Origin: Chitinophagaceae bacterium | GTDB lineage: Bacteria; Bacteroidota; Bacteroidia; Chitinophagales; Chitinophagaceae | Direction: 5' to 3' | DNA length: 55,717 bases | Assembly (NCBI GenBank): GCA_947455215.1 | Contig: CANGNA010000024.1 | Span: forward strand, 1-55,717 | Shown here: one piece after another, positions 35,501-44,036 of the stretch | Position numbering within the stretch: position 1 is the first letter of the stretch | How the letters are laid out: the number at the start of each line of letters is the position of its first letter | The notes under the pieces: generated by a model | The model's input: the letters and a program-made list of their open reading frames with translations, nothing else | Told to the model about the DNA's origin: nothing | Database searches by the model: none | Translations under genes and position numbers: made by a program

Positions 35501-38182
35501 ATGAGAAACGATTTGAACAATATTGATGACCTCTTCAGAGCCAGCCTTGGTGGGTACACCGAGGTTCCTCCGCCCGATGTGTGGGTGGCGCTCGAGCAGC
35601 GGTTAGACAATGATAAAAAGAAGCGGCCCTTCGGGTGGTACTGGTTCGTTATGGTCCTGCTGTGCATCGGCATAGGCGGTGGATCATTATTTGCCTGGAG
35701 AACATTGCACCATGGCAATGGTGGCCCTTCTGCAGATGATGGATCTATTGCATCAGTACAGCAGGCTGCAACCCCAGCAACTACCGCCGGCAACACATCG
35801 GCCGCAACGGTAAACAATGACCAGCATACCAATTCCAATTCAGTTCACCGCAAACATCGTAACCATAACAATACATCTACAACAACCGCGAATACAGATG
35901 AACCGGTAACTACCGCGGCCAATAGCGCAGCAGCTGTTATCAATACACCGGCAGCAAGCGGCATGAGCAATGCTGTAAACAGCACACCTGCACTGGCCAG
36001 CGCAGGAGAACCAACCGTAAACAGGCAGGAAGAAAGAGCTAACAACAAGGCTGCTGCTATACAATATATTATCAGCAACAAAAAGCGCAATAATATAGCT
36101 GTAGCCGAAAGCGATGACGAGGAACCTGCAATAGCAAGTAATAATACTGATGCAGGTGAAGAAGATAATGTAACCTTCGGAAAGCGCCCAACGGCTAACT
36201 TAGATGCCCCTAAGCATAACGCTACTGCCACAAGGCAGGCGCAACACACGTATGCGTCAGCAGCACCTGCGGGTAGCAGCAGGCACACTAGCAGTGCAAC
36301 CCGCCGTAGAAACAATAACGCAGTTAACTTTAGCATTGTGGGCAGCAATGGCAATGCGCCACGCCCTATAGTTGCCAATGCACCGGTAGCCCGCAACACC
36401 AAACCTGCTGCCCCGGCTACGGTGGCCAATAAAGGCACATCAACTACTGCACCTGCCGCCGATAACGCTGTAGGCACAGTGGCTATTACTACCCCGGTAG
36501 GCAATACTGCTGCACCAAAGCATACGCGCCCCGCAGCAAAACAAGCCAGTGCTACTCCGGCTATTGCTGCCGCTAAGCCAGCACAACCTGCTGCACCAAC
36601 TGCGGTTAATACACCTGTAGCTAAAGCTGATGCTCCGGCTGACAAGCCTGTAGCCACAAAGCCAACTACAAATATTATCGCTTCAGCTACGCCAGTTAAG
36701 GTGAACACCAAACACGTAGCAAGGGTTACCAAACCAGCTACGCACCCTGCTGTTGCCGCTGCTAAGCCAGTAACTACTAAGCCTGCAATTGCTGCACGCC
36801 CCACTACCACTGCTCAACCAACTGTGGCAACAACTGTAGCTGATGAAAATCCGGCAAAACACACAACAGTAGCCAAGCATCATACTGCAGCTAAAACCGT
36901 CGGCCAATCTGCTAAGCCAACTGCAAACACAGTAGCTGCAAAAAATACCACTACTACTGGCCACGCAAAGCACAACAACACTTTTGTAGCCGGTGCTGCT
37001 CCTACCAAGCATACTGGTGCAGCAGCTCAGCATCAGCAACCAGCTGCTACTGCTGAGGTTGCCGTAAACACCCCGGTTGCTACTGCAGAAAAAGCACCTA
37101 AACGTGCGAAACACAGCGTTGTCACCAAGTCAGCTGTGCCTGCTGTTGCCGCAGTTAAAAAGCCTGCGAAACCTGTAGTTGCCACTAAGCCTGCCAAGAG
37201 CAATAAGCCGGCTGCTACGACACCGACTACAGTAGCTGCTACAACCCCAGCCCAACCAACAGCTGTGGTACCGGCAGCTAAACCAGCTACCACACCGGCA
37301 TCAAAACCTGCAACTCCAGCACCTGCTGCCAAGCCAGTAGACAGCACTCCGGTTGCGGCTACAGTAACTTCACCTCCTACCGACTCTGTAGCACCTAAAA
37401 AAGGCTGGTTGAAGGGTATCAGTTATGGTATAAAAGGCGGGTACGAAGGCGGTATGAGCAAGAACGCATCTAACAAGATCGTTATCTCTCCTTATATCGA
37501 AAAACAATTGTCTTCTAAGTTTTCAATCATGGCACAGCCTGCCTTTAAATTATCTAAGGTGCGTGCGAATAACCTGGACGGCGATCAGAAATACTACAGC
37601 ATAGACCCTAACAGCAAGGTGACCGTACTGGACAGCGCGCTGATACCTATTATACAGAACAACCAACAGATGGGCTACCTGGTAAGGGTGAATCTTGCGT
37701 ACCACGAAAAGCACGACTCTATTGTAAAGTCCTATGCTACCGGTGGCAGCTATATGGAAATGGAAATGCCGATAATGGTGAAATACGCCATCAATAATAA
37801 GATGTCGGTGTATGGCGGTGTGAACCTAAACTACAGCAGGTATGTATCTATTAAAGAGCACACCTTTGCGCAAACGATCACCGTTGATGATACTACCTTC
37901 ACTATACTGCCGGCTGGCAACCCGCCGATACGCAGCGTATTGCAGTATGCGGGCAACAACATCAACAGCTATTCAGGTCCGTTGTACCCTACGCAGTCGG
38001 GTGGCATCTTCAGGATGGGCTTTATGTTGGGCGTGAGCTACGAGTTCCGCAAGCGCTGGATGGTAGATGCATTGATGACCAAAAATGCAGCTAAGGCCAA
38101 TATGCAGGGTGGATACGATGTGAACAAGCCATTGTCGAGCACCTACTTCAGGTTTACGCTTGGCTACAGGCTTTCTAAATAA
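35501..38182 (+). CDS. Candidate dual-membrane-spanning anti-sigma factor: TM helix, disordered linker, outer-membrane barrel
   Basis: 893 residues in one frame. Residues 1-43 are a cytoplasmic head (IDDLFRASLGGYTEVPPPDVWVALEQRL) of the Bacteroidota type with a PPxxVW motif. A membrane helix is at 44-66. Residues about 67-630 are low-complexity Ala/Thr/Pro/Lys/Asn, with Lys/Thr-Pro-Ala units repeated many times, probably disordered. Residues about 633-893 form a porin-like beta-barrel (ISYGIKGGYEGGMS to FRFTLGYRLSK). The layout matches the Dma anti-sigma factors of Bacteroides (from memory). It would bind the upstream sigma and sense the outer membrane. The Ala-rich reverse frames are composition artefacts. 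Confidence 0.82.
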   Translation: MRNDLNNIDDLFRASLGGYTEVPPPDVWVALEQRLDNDKKKRPFGWYWFVMVLLCIGIGGGSLFAWRTLHHGNGGPSADDGSIASVQQAATPATTAGNTSAATVNNDQHTNSNSVHRKHRNHNNTSTTTANTDEPVTTAANSAAAVINTPAASGMSNAVNSTPALASAGEPTVNRQEERANNKAAAIQYIISNKKRNNIAVAESDDEEPAIASNNTDAGEEDNVTFGKRPTANLDAPKHNATATRQAQHTYASAAPAGSSRHTSSATRRRNNNAVNFSIVGSNGNAPRPIVANAPVARNTKPAAPATVANKGTSTTAPAADNAVGTVAITTPVGNTAAPKHTRPAAKQASATPAIAAAKPAQPAAPTAVNTPVAKADAPADKPVATKPTTNIIASATPVKVNTKHVARVTKPATHPAVAAAKPVTTKPAIAARPTTTAQPTVATTVADENPAKHTTVAKHHTAAKTVGQSAKPTANTVAAKNTTTTGHAKHNNTFVAGAAPTKHTGAAAQHQQPAATAEVAVNTPVATAEKAPKRAKHSVVTKSAVPAVAAVKKPAKPVVATKPAKSNKPAATTPTTVAATTPAQPTAVVPAAKPATTPASKPATPAPAAKPVDSTPVAATVTSPPTDSVAPKKGWLKGISYGIKGGYEGGMSKNASNKIVISPYIEKQLSSKFSIMAQPAFKLSKVRANNLDGDQKYYSIDPNSKVTVLDSALIPIIQNNQQMGYLVRVNLAYHEKHDSIVKSYATGGSYMEMEMPIMVKYAINNKMSVYGGVNLNYSRYVSIKEHTFAQTITVDDTTFTILPAGNPPIRSVLQYAGNNINSYSGPLYPTQSGGIFRMGFMLGVSYEFRKRWMVDALMTKNAAKANMQGGYDVNKPLSSTYFRFTLGYRLSK

Positions 38183-38207
38183 GATCTTTAAGTGTGTGCG
38201 TTTAGCA

Positions 38208-38237
38208 GCTCCCGGTTCGTCCGGGAGCATTGTTTTT
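38208..38237 (+). terminator. Intrinsic terminator after the trans-envelope gene
   Basis: GCTCCCGG (38208-38215) pairs with CCGGGAGC (38221-38228), followed by T-rich sequence. Confidence 0.88.
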
Positions 38238-38274
38238 TTAGAAAGTTTATCATTACAAAATACCGTGTAATGCC

Positions 38275-38282
38275 TAAATTTG
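38275..38282 (+). promoter_or_regulatory. -7 box (TAAATTTG) of kdnB
   Basis: TAAATTTG lies 34 nt before the ATG at 38317. Confidence 0.5.
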
Positions 38283-38316
38283 GTCATTATTTTCACGCAC
38301 ATTCAGAATACTACAT

Positions 38317-39393
38317 ATGAAGTTTCGCAATTTTAAGATGGTAGATTACGTGGTGTATGGCCGCGGCTGTTTCGACCAGGTAGATGACATACTGGCCCCA
38401 CAACGCAAGGGCGATGCACCGATCGTGTTCCTGCTGGATCATTATTTTGAAAACAGCGAGGCACTGAAAAGCCGTATACCACTACGTGGCAACGATGCAC
38501 TGATCATAGCCAATGTAGAACACGAACCTAAAACATCTTATGTTGACGAGATAGCACAGTCGCTGAAGGATAAATACGGCACTGTGTCCGGCGTTATAGG
38601 TATCGGCGGCGGTTCTACTATGGACCTAGCCAAGGCGGTATCTATCATGATGACCAACCCCGGCAAAGCACAAGACTACCAGGGCTGGGACCTGGTAAAA
38701 TATCCATCGGTATATAAGGCAGGCATCCCTACCCTTTCCGGTACCGGTGCCGAGGTATCGCGCACAACAGTGCTTACCGGCCCTACCCGCAAGCTGGGCA
38801 TGAACAGCGACTTTACGCCATTCAACCAGATAGTACTGGACCCTGCCCTGATAAAGGATGCACCCAAGAACCAGCGCTTCTACACCGGCATGGACTGCTT
38901 CATACATTGCGTAGAGTCCCTGAAAGGCACATTCATCAATGAATTTAGCCGCTCTTACGGCGAGAAAGCACAGGCACTCTGCGAGGAGATATACCTGCAC
39001 AAGGATGAGTGGAACGACGAGAGCGACGAGCAGCTGATGATGGCATCTTACGCCGGCGGTATGAGCATTGCTTACTCCCAGGTAGGTGTAGCACACGCTG
39101 TAAGCTATGGCCTCAGCTACCTGCTGGGCACCAAGCACGGCCTGGGCAACTGTATCGTGTTCAATCACCTGCAGGAGTATTATCCTGAAGGTGTGGAGAC
39201 CTTCCACAAGATGGTAAAGAAGAACGACATCTACATACCCGAAGGTATTTGTAAGGGACTCACAGATGAGCAGTTCGATGTTATGATCAATGTATCGCTG
39301 GGCATGGCGCCACTGTGGGAAAACGCACTGGGCAAAGACTGGCAGCAGCAAATGACACGCGAAAAACTGCGTGCGCTGTACGAAAAATTGTAA
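38317..39393 (+). CDS. kdnB: Kdo 8-oxidase (iron-type alcohol dehydrogenase family), KdnB-like
   Basis: 358 residues. The Rossmann-type GGGS motif is at 97-100 and metal ligands are Asp193, His197, His260 and His274. From memory the sequence follows Shewanella KdnB closely in GIPTLSGTGAEVSRT, FYTGMDCFIHCVESL, and SQVGVAHAVSYGLSYLLG. KdnB oxidises Kdo at C8 so that KdnA can aminate it to 8-amino-Kdo, a lipopolysaccharide sugar. No KdnA-type aminotransferase is in the window, so the partner must be elsewhere or the substrate differs. Monocistronic. Confidence 0.85.
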   Translation: MKFRNFKMVDYVVYGRGCFDQVDDILAPQRKGDAPIVFLLDHYFENSEALKSRIPLRGNDALIIANVEHEPKTSYVDEIAQSLKDKYGTVSGVIGIGGGSTMDLAKAVSIMMTNPGKAQDYQGWDLVKYPSVYKAGIPTLSGTGAEVSRTTVLTGPTRKLGMNSDFTPFNQIVLDPALIKDAPKNQRFYTGMDCFIHCVESLKGTFINEFSRSYGEKAQALCEEIYLHKDEWNDESDEQLMMASYAGGMSIAYSQVGVAHAVSYGLSYLLGTKHGLGNCIVFNHLQEYYPEGVETFHKMVKKNDIYIPEGICKGLTDEQFDVMINVSLGMAPLWENALGKDWQQQMTREKLRALYEKL

Positions 39394-39415
39394 AAGTTGA
39401 CAAGTGATATTGGAA

Positions 39416-39439
39416 GGGCTGCCGGATGGCGGCCCTTTT
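39416..39439 (+). terminator. Intrinsic terminator after kdnB
   Basis: GGGCTGCC (39416-39423) pairs with GGCGGCCC (39428-39435) then TTTT. Confidence 0.88.
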
Positions 39440-39639
39440 CGGTAAGCTCCTCAGCGACACCGCAACCACAGCACACCACTGCTGTTGCTGTTGCCTGATA
39501 TTTATTCTATGCTCACAAGGTTCATCCGACCTTTGAGCGTTATGAAAAAGAAAAAACGTTAAAAAAAGGCCAGCGGGACGAATAAGGCGTTAAAAAACAT
39601 ATTTTTGCGATTAGCGCATTTTACATTTTTTATTTCAAC

Positions 39640-41037
39640 ATGAGTCTTTTCAAGATCAACAATATAATTAAAGCAGGCCAGGCAGGCATATTGGCGGCCG
39701 TACTGCTTTCATCGGCCGGAGCCTATGCACAGGAAACGGCAGATAAAATAATTGGTGTGGTAGGTCGTAACAAGATCATACTGCAGTCTGACGTTGAAAA
39801 GCGTTTTATGGAGGCTAAGGGTCAGGACCCTAACCTGCCGGATAGCGCACGCAGTATGATACTGCAGCAACTGGTGATACAAGATGTATTGCTGGAGCAG
39901 GCAGAACGCGATAGCGTAATGGTGAGCGACGAGGATGTGGACGGCCAGCTGGACAACCGCCTGCGTTACTTCATCAGCATGTATGGCTCAAAGGAAAAGA
40001 TGGAAGCCCTTGCAGGCAAAACGGTGTACCAGATGAAAGAGGAATACCGCGATGATGTGAAGAATGAGCTGATAGTGCAGAAAATGCAGGGCCAGATATT
40101 TGAGAATGTGAGCATAACCCCTGCCGAAGTAACCAATTTTTATAACCGCATACCTAAGGATAGCCTCCCCTATTTTCCGGCAACCATAGAAGTAGGACAG
40201 ATAGTAATTGATCCACCGGTGAGCATAGAGATGGAAGAATATGCGCATAGCCAGCTGGAGAGCATCCGTAAAGAAATAATAGAAGGTAAAAAGACATTTG
40301 AAGACGCCGCTACATGGTATACCGATGACCCGGGCAGCCGCGATAATGGTGGCCGCTACGATGGTGTGACCCGCAATGGCCCGTGGGCTGCCGAGTTTGT
40401 TGCTGCGGCCTTTAAACTACAGAACGGAGAGATATCGCCCATCTTCAAAACCAAGTTTGGTTACCACATCATACAGATGGTGAACCGTAAGGGTGACGAG
40501 GCAGATCTGCGTCATATCCTTATAAAGCCAAAGATAACCAGCGTTGACATAAAAGCCTCGATGACCAAACTGGACAGCATATACAACCTGCTGGTATCGG
40601 GCAAAATAACATTCCAGGAAGCAGTTGGCAAATTCTCGACAGACGAAGCTGCAAAGCGCACAGGTGGTATGATAGCCGATCCGCAGACGGGCAATACAGA
40701 ATTGGACATCACCAAGCTAGACCCGGGGATGGTACTGATGATGGACAGCCTGCAGAAAGGTGAATATACCAGGCCGCATGTATTTTACAATGATATGCGC
40801 GAACAGTCTTGCCGTATAGTGTACCTGCGCAACCGCACTACCCCACACCGTGCCAACCTTACCGACGACTACAGCAAGATAAAGGAAGTGGCGCTGATGG
40901 AAAAGAAGAACCAGAAACAGATGGCCTGGATCAAAGATAAGCTACCGACATTCTACCTGAAGTTAGCACCGGAATATGTGAACTCTGCCAACTTCAGGGC
41001 GTGGAACCTGGCGCACATAATGGACGGGGCGGAATAG
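39640..41037 (+). CDS. SurA-like periplasmic peptidyl-prolyl isomerase
   Basis: 465 residues. Signal peptide (1-30), a SurA N-terminal helical domain (IIGVVGRNKIILQSDVEKRF through about 155), two parvulin PpiC domains (about 175-290 with GSRDNGGRYDGV, and 291-390 with ADLRHILIKPK) and a C-terminal helix returning to the core. SurA escorts outer-membrane proteins to the BAM machinery. The ABC ATPase gene begins 24 nt after its stop, so the two are probably cotranscribed. Confidence 0.9.
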   Translation: MSLFKINNIIKAGQAGILAAVLLSSAGAYAQETADKIIGVVGRNKIILQSDVEKRFMEAKGQDPNLPDSARSMILQQLVIQDVLLEQAERDSVMVSDEDVDGQLDNRLRYFISMYGSKEKMEALAGKTVYQMKEEYRDDVKNELIVQKMQGQIFENVSITPAEVTNFYNRIPKDSLPYFPATIEVGQIVIDPPVSIEMEEYAHSQLESIRKEIIEGKKTFEDAATWYTDDPGSRDNGGRYDGVTRNGPWAAEFVAAAFKLQNGEISPIFKTKFGYHIIQMVNRKGDEADLRHILIKPKITSVDIKASMTKLDSIYNLLVSGKITFQEAVGKFSTDEAAKRTGGMIADPQTGNTELDITKLDPGMVLMMDSLQKGEYTRPHVFYNDMREQSCRIVYLRNRTTPHRANLTDDYSKIKEVALMEKKNQKQMAWIKDKLPTFYLKLAPEYVNSANFRAWNLAHIMDGAE

Positions 41038-41060
41038 TTATCTCACTTCATCATCCGGGC

Positions 41061-41681
41061 ATGAACATATCCCTGCAACAGGTAAGCAAGCGCTTTCAGC
41101 AACACTGGATATTCAAACAGGTAACGTACGATTTCAGTACAGGCAATGCCTATGCCCTGCTTGGTGCCAATGGCAGTGGTAAGAGCACCCTGCTGCGGGT
41201 GATAGCGGGCATGCAGGCAGCATCTAAAGGCCAGGTGATCTATACAGATGCCACAGGTGCTGCCATCAATACACAACAGGCTTTCCGCAACATCAGCTTT
41301 ACCGCACCGGGGCAAGAGATAATAGAAGAACTGACCATGCGGGAGTTCCTGGATTTTCACTTCTCGTTCAAGAAGCCACTGCAGGGACTACGGATAGATG
41401 ATATCATAGCGCTGACGGGCCTACAGGCTGCGGCTGATAAACCATTGGGCGATTATTCATCGGGCATGAAACAGCGTGTAAAACTGGCGCAGGCCATCTT
41501 CAGCGATACGCCGGTGCTGATGGTAGACGAGCCCTGCACCAACCTTGATGAGGCCGGTACCGAGCAATACCGCACCTGGATGGAGACCTACGCCAAACAT
41601 CGCCTGGTGCTTGTAGCCAGCAACGATGTACGAGAATATTTCTTTTGCCGGGAGAAAATAATGGTGGAGAGCTATAAATAA
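41061..41681 (+). CDS. Stand-alone ABC transporter ATPase
   Basis: 206 residues from the ATG at 41061 (MNISLQQVSKRF); the longer frame overlaps surA and has no homologue-like sequence. Walker A GANGSGKS (35-42), Q-loop TAPGQE, signature YSSGMKQR and Walker B VLMVDEPCTN are present. No permease gene is next to it, so its partner is unknown; it may serve a membrane protein encoded elsewhere. Close spacing to surA suggests one transcript. Confidence 0.88.
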   Translation: MNISLQQVSKRFQQHWIFKQVTYDFSTGNAYALLGANGSGKSTLLRVIAGMQAASKGQVIYTDATGAAINTQQAFRNISFTAPGQEIIEELTMREFLDFHFSFKKPLQGLRIDDIIALTGLQAAADKPLGDYSSGMKQRVKLAQAIFSDTPVLMVDEPCTNLDEAGTEQYRTWMETYAKHRLVLVASNDVREYFFCREKIMVESYK

Positions 41682-41682
41682 T

Positions 41683-41690
41683 TACATTTG
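41683..41690 (+). promoter_or_regulatory. -7 box (TACATTTG) of the tRNA gene
   Basis: TACATTTG 25 nt before the tRNA 5' end, suggesting independent expression of the tRNA. Confidence 0.5.
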
Positions 41691-41715
41691 CAGCCCTATC
41701 GGTTTTCAGATCATT

Positions 41716-41787
41716 GGTCCCGTAGTACAATGGATAGTATAAGAGTTTCCGAAGCTCCAGATCCAGGTTCGATTCCTGGCGAGACCA
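41716..41787 (+). tRNA. tRNA-Arg (anticodon CCG)
   Basis: Cloverleaf read by eye: acceptor 41716-41722 with 41780-41786, D-arm, anticodon CCG at 41749-41751 in loop TTCCGAA, variable AGAT, T-arm CCAGG-TTCGATT-CCTGG, discriminator A41787. It reads CGG codons. Two stem mismatches stand out: C5-A68 in the acceptor and A27-C43 in the anticodon stem. The next bases are CCG, so CCA is not encoded. Likely functional, though slightly degraded. Confidence 0.85.
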
Positions 41788-41796
41788 CCGAAAGAG

Positions 41797-41841
41797 AGCG
41801 GAGAGCGTTAGAGCGAAGAGCGATAACATCTCCGCTTTTTT
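41797..41841 (+). terminator. Terminator after tRNA-Arg
   Basis: AGCGGAGA (41797-41804) pairs with TCTCCGCT (41829-41836) followed by TTTTT. The loop region has repeated GAGCG. Confidence 0.75.
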
Positions 41842-41898
41842 ATTTCACTGCGCTGCAGCGGTATTCCTCGCTCTTAAAGTCGATCATTTGAAATAGCT

Positions 41899-41944
41899 CC
41901 AAGTCCTTAGTATGAAAGTTCGCCATATCACCGCCCGTCTCCAC
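41899..41944. repeat. Direct repeat, left boundary of DUF262 island
   Basis: 46 nt matching 43800-43845 at 36 of 46 positions, including AAGTTCG, CATAT and CCGCCCGT. Candidate attachment-type repeat next to the tRNA. Confidence 0.6.
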
Positions 41945-42044
41945 TTCAACCAGATACATCGAACTGATGTTTCCGGCTTTTTACTTTGAAGTAACTATTT
42001 TAAAATGCTTATCTCATAAAATGCTGTATATATCACGGCTGTAT

Positions 42045-42674
42045 TTATAGATTTTGAACAAGCCCTTCCATATTATTAATCAAATTATTAAAACAGCGTG
42101 TGGAAGAACTAATCTCAACGGATTCTAGAATATCTATTAATCGATGATCTGCACCGAATGAATAATAACCTGCAATCGCATTTAGATGAAAAACATTTTC
42201 GTTATTAAGGTGGGTAAGAGTGTTTCTTATTCTTTGGAAATGTTGCAAGTGAGTTTGGTAATATCCAAGAATACCTGAAAGGTGCGCCATGCTCCCATGG
42301 TGAGGTGTCATTTTGATGGCAATTAAGGATATAATATTCGGATCACCCCACGTCGCTTCCTGGTGGCTCCCTGTAATAGTAGCACCAAACAAATGGTTGC
42401 TCCGTTTGTTGCATGCGTATAAAAGATAGTGACAACTTTGCTTATCATTATACCCGTTGTATAACGGATGGATTATATTATTTCCAAAATCATATCCACC
42501 CGATACGTGAGCAATCCAGTAGTCGCGCCAAAAATTATTCCACAGGTTCCATATCGAATTCAACACTCCTGCGGAAATCAATAACTGTTCCCTTTGATTG
42601 GCATAGGAATACATTATTGCAACATTCTTAAGACTATCAAGGAAACGCTGTCTTTTATGTGACAAATATCTCAT
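42045..42674 (-). CDS. HEPN-like protein with RNxxxH motif, partner of DUF262
   Basis: 209 residues. Helix-rich and soluble; the C-terminal part carries RNTLTH at residues 150-155, the R-N-x3-H signature of HEPN ribonucleases, preceded by a helix (HLSGILGYYQTHLQHFQRI). An early segment (residues 70-110) with Trp and His is also HEPN-family-like but unproven. The gene overlaps the DUF262 gene by 4 bp (start inside its stop), showing coupled translation. AT-rich compared with flanks. No homologue name recognised. Confidence 0.7.
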   Translation of the reverse strand: MRYLSHKRQRFLDSLKNVAIMYSYANQREQLLISAGVLNSIWNLWNNFWRDYWIAHVSGGYDFGNNIIHPLYNGYNDKQSCHYLLYACNKRSNHLFGATITGSHQEATWGDPNIISLIAIKMTPHHGSMAHLSGILGYYQTHLQHFQRIRNTLTHLNNENVFHLNAIAGYYSFGADHRLIDILESVEISSSTRCFNNLINNMEGLVQNL

Positions 42675-43726
42675 GGTAATCTAAGAGCATTGATTAGAGT
42701 TTCAATTCTTGTTACCCTATTCTTGTAACTATGTGTTGTTGAAAGAGATGCTTTTACAAAGTCGGAATATAAGCCGGCTTCATTTTTTTCATCAGCCTCC
42801 GTAAATATTCTTATTAGTTCCGAACTACTATTATTGACGTTCAAGCAAAACTGGCCAATTGGAGGAAATTTTTCTATTAAGCTATCTTCGCCACGAGAAA
42901 AACCATACCTGTTGTAGATTAACGCTCCCATTAAGGCATAAAAGTTATACGATTGAACATCGCAATTGTCAAAAACTTCTATAAGGTTATCCTTGATGTA
43001 ATTAAATGAGCTTATGACAATATCCCTCAAATCAGCTTCCTCCTTAAAATCCATGTCGAATTTCTTGTATATTTCATCGAGTTTAGCGGAAGATCTCGCT
43101 TGAATTCCGTCTAATCGTAATTGACAGCACTCAGTTAACAAATCAGCATCGCTCATTCTCGAAATATCTTTTAAAGAAAGTATCTTATATTTTTCAAAAA
43201 AAGGAGTTGCGTATTCTGTCAAATCACTTATAAACCATTTGAATTTTCCTTGGTATGTTGCATGTCGTTTCTCGGAGTTGTTGAGCGGCAACGTGTAAGA
43301 GTTAATTCTTCGGAATATTTCCAAAATTTCTTCTGTTGTAGCGGTAACTATATTATCAACAGAGACTTCATATGCCAACAGAGAATTACGACTCTCTTCA
43401 GTTAAGTCTTCATAAAACAATCCACTATAGTTCTTGCTAACATTCGATAACTTAAATTTATTGTCAACAAAATCCTTGATTGTCGTTAATCTTTGCTGAC
43501 CGTCAATTATTTCTCTTTTAGTTTTTTTAGTTTTTATATCTACAATTTGTCTTATCACCACTTTAGGGAATGGAAAATCATTTAGAACCGTATCAATAAA
43601 ATATGATCTAGCATTATCAGGCCAAAGACCAGTTCCTCGCTGATAAGTTCTATTCGCTATCAAATCGCCAGATTTCATCATGTTGTATAAATCAGAGACG
43701 GGAATTGTATTTCTAATTATTCTCAT
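42671..43726 (-). CDS. DUF262 domain protein (GmrSD/ParB-like fold)
   Basis: 351 residues. The DUF262 motif DGQQR (Asp75 to Arg79, in IIDGQQRLTTI) and the following FRRINSYTLPLNNSEKRHATYQG segment are classic. Family members include the GmrS part of the type IV restriction enzyme GmrSD and components of several defence loci. The second half has no GmrD HNH nuclease. The gene precedes the HEPN-like gene with a 4-bp overlap and sits in an AT-rich patch beside tRNA-Arg. A sampled 60-nt line (43021-43080) has 35 percent GC. Confidence 0.88.
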   Translation of the reverse strand: MRIIRNTIPVSDLYNMMKSGDLIANRTYQRGTGLWPDNARSYFIDTVLNDFPFPKVVIRQIVDIKTKKTKREIIDGQQRLTTIKDFVDNKFKLSNVSKNYSGLFYEDLTEESRNSLLAYEVSVDNIVTATTEEILEIFRRINSYTLPLNNSEKRHATYQGKFKWFISDLTEYATPFFEKYKILSLKDISRMSDADLLTECCQLRLDGIQARSSAKLDEIYKKFDMDFKEEADLRDIVISSFNYIKDNLIEVFDNCDVQSYNFYALMGALIYNRYGFSRGEDSLIEKFPPIGQFCLNVNNSSSELIRIFTEADEKNEAGLYSDFVKASLSTTHSYKNRVTRIETLINALRLP

Positions 43727-43799
43727 TTTATTCCGATAAAAGGTGTCAAACCTTGGTTAGAAAAATCTAAGTCAATGATAATTGATAATGCAAACCTTT

Positions 43800-43845
43800 C
43801 CAAATCCTCAACAAAAAAGTTCGACATATTTCCGCCCGTTTCCAC
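43800..43845. repeat. Direct repeat, right boundary of DUF262 island
   Basis: Second copy of the 46-nt repeat at 41899-41944; 36 of 46 identical. Followed by a terminator-like hairpin. Confidence 0.6.
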
Positions 43846-43851
43846 AAAAAT

Positions 43852-43895
43852 GAGCGGGTGCGCGCAGCGAGAGCGATGCCACCCGTTCTCTTTTT
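43852..43895 (+). terminator. Terminator-like hairpin at the island's right edge
   Basis: CGGGTG (43855-43860) pairs with CACCCG (43880-43885) inside outer GAG/CTC pairs, followed by TTTTT. No rightward gene ends here, so it may be a relic of the tRNA locus. Confidence 0.5.
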
Positions 43896-44000
43896 ATGAC
43901 CGCTAGTATTTTAAGGATCAACTGTAACGGCACCATAGACCACATCGACGGTACATTGGCGACTATTTATTACAAAACTGGAAAATATGGGCAAGCTGGC

Positions 44001-44008
44001 TATATTTG
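44001..44008 (+). promoter_or_regulatory. -7 box (TATATTTG) of the lipocalin-like gene
   Basis: Perfect TAnnTTTG, 28 nt before the ATG at 44037. Confidence 0.55.
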
Positions 44009-44036
44009 TTCTTTCAAAACCACAAAAAAGCTTTTA

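Noticed and set aside
35845-36810. 321-residue Ala/Val/Leu-rich frame on the minus strand opposite the trans-envelope gene
   Set aside because: It mirrors the low-complexity Ala/Thr/Pro coding on the plus strand and has no domain; a composition artefact.
39531-39562. Six-codon frame MKKKKR near a CCTTTG motif before surA
   Set aside because: Too short to support, the -7 motif lacks TA, and the A-run explains the Lys codons.
41688-41891. Open frame covering tRNA-Arg
   Set aside because: It runs through the tRNA and its terminator, with no protein features.
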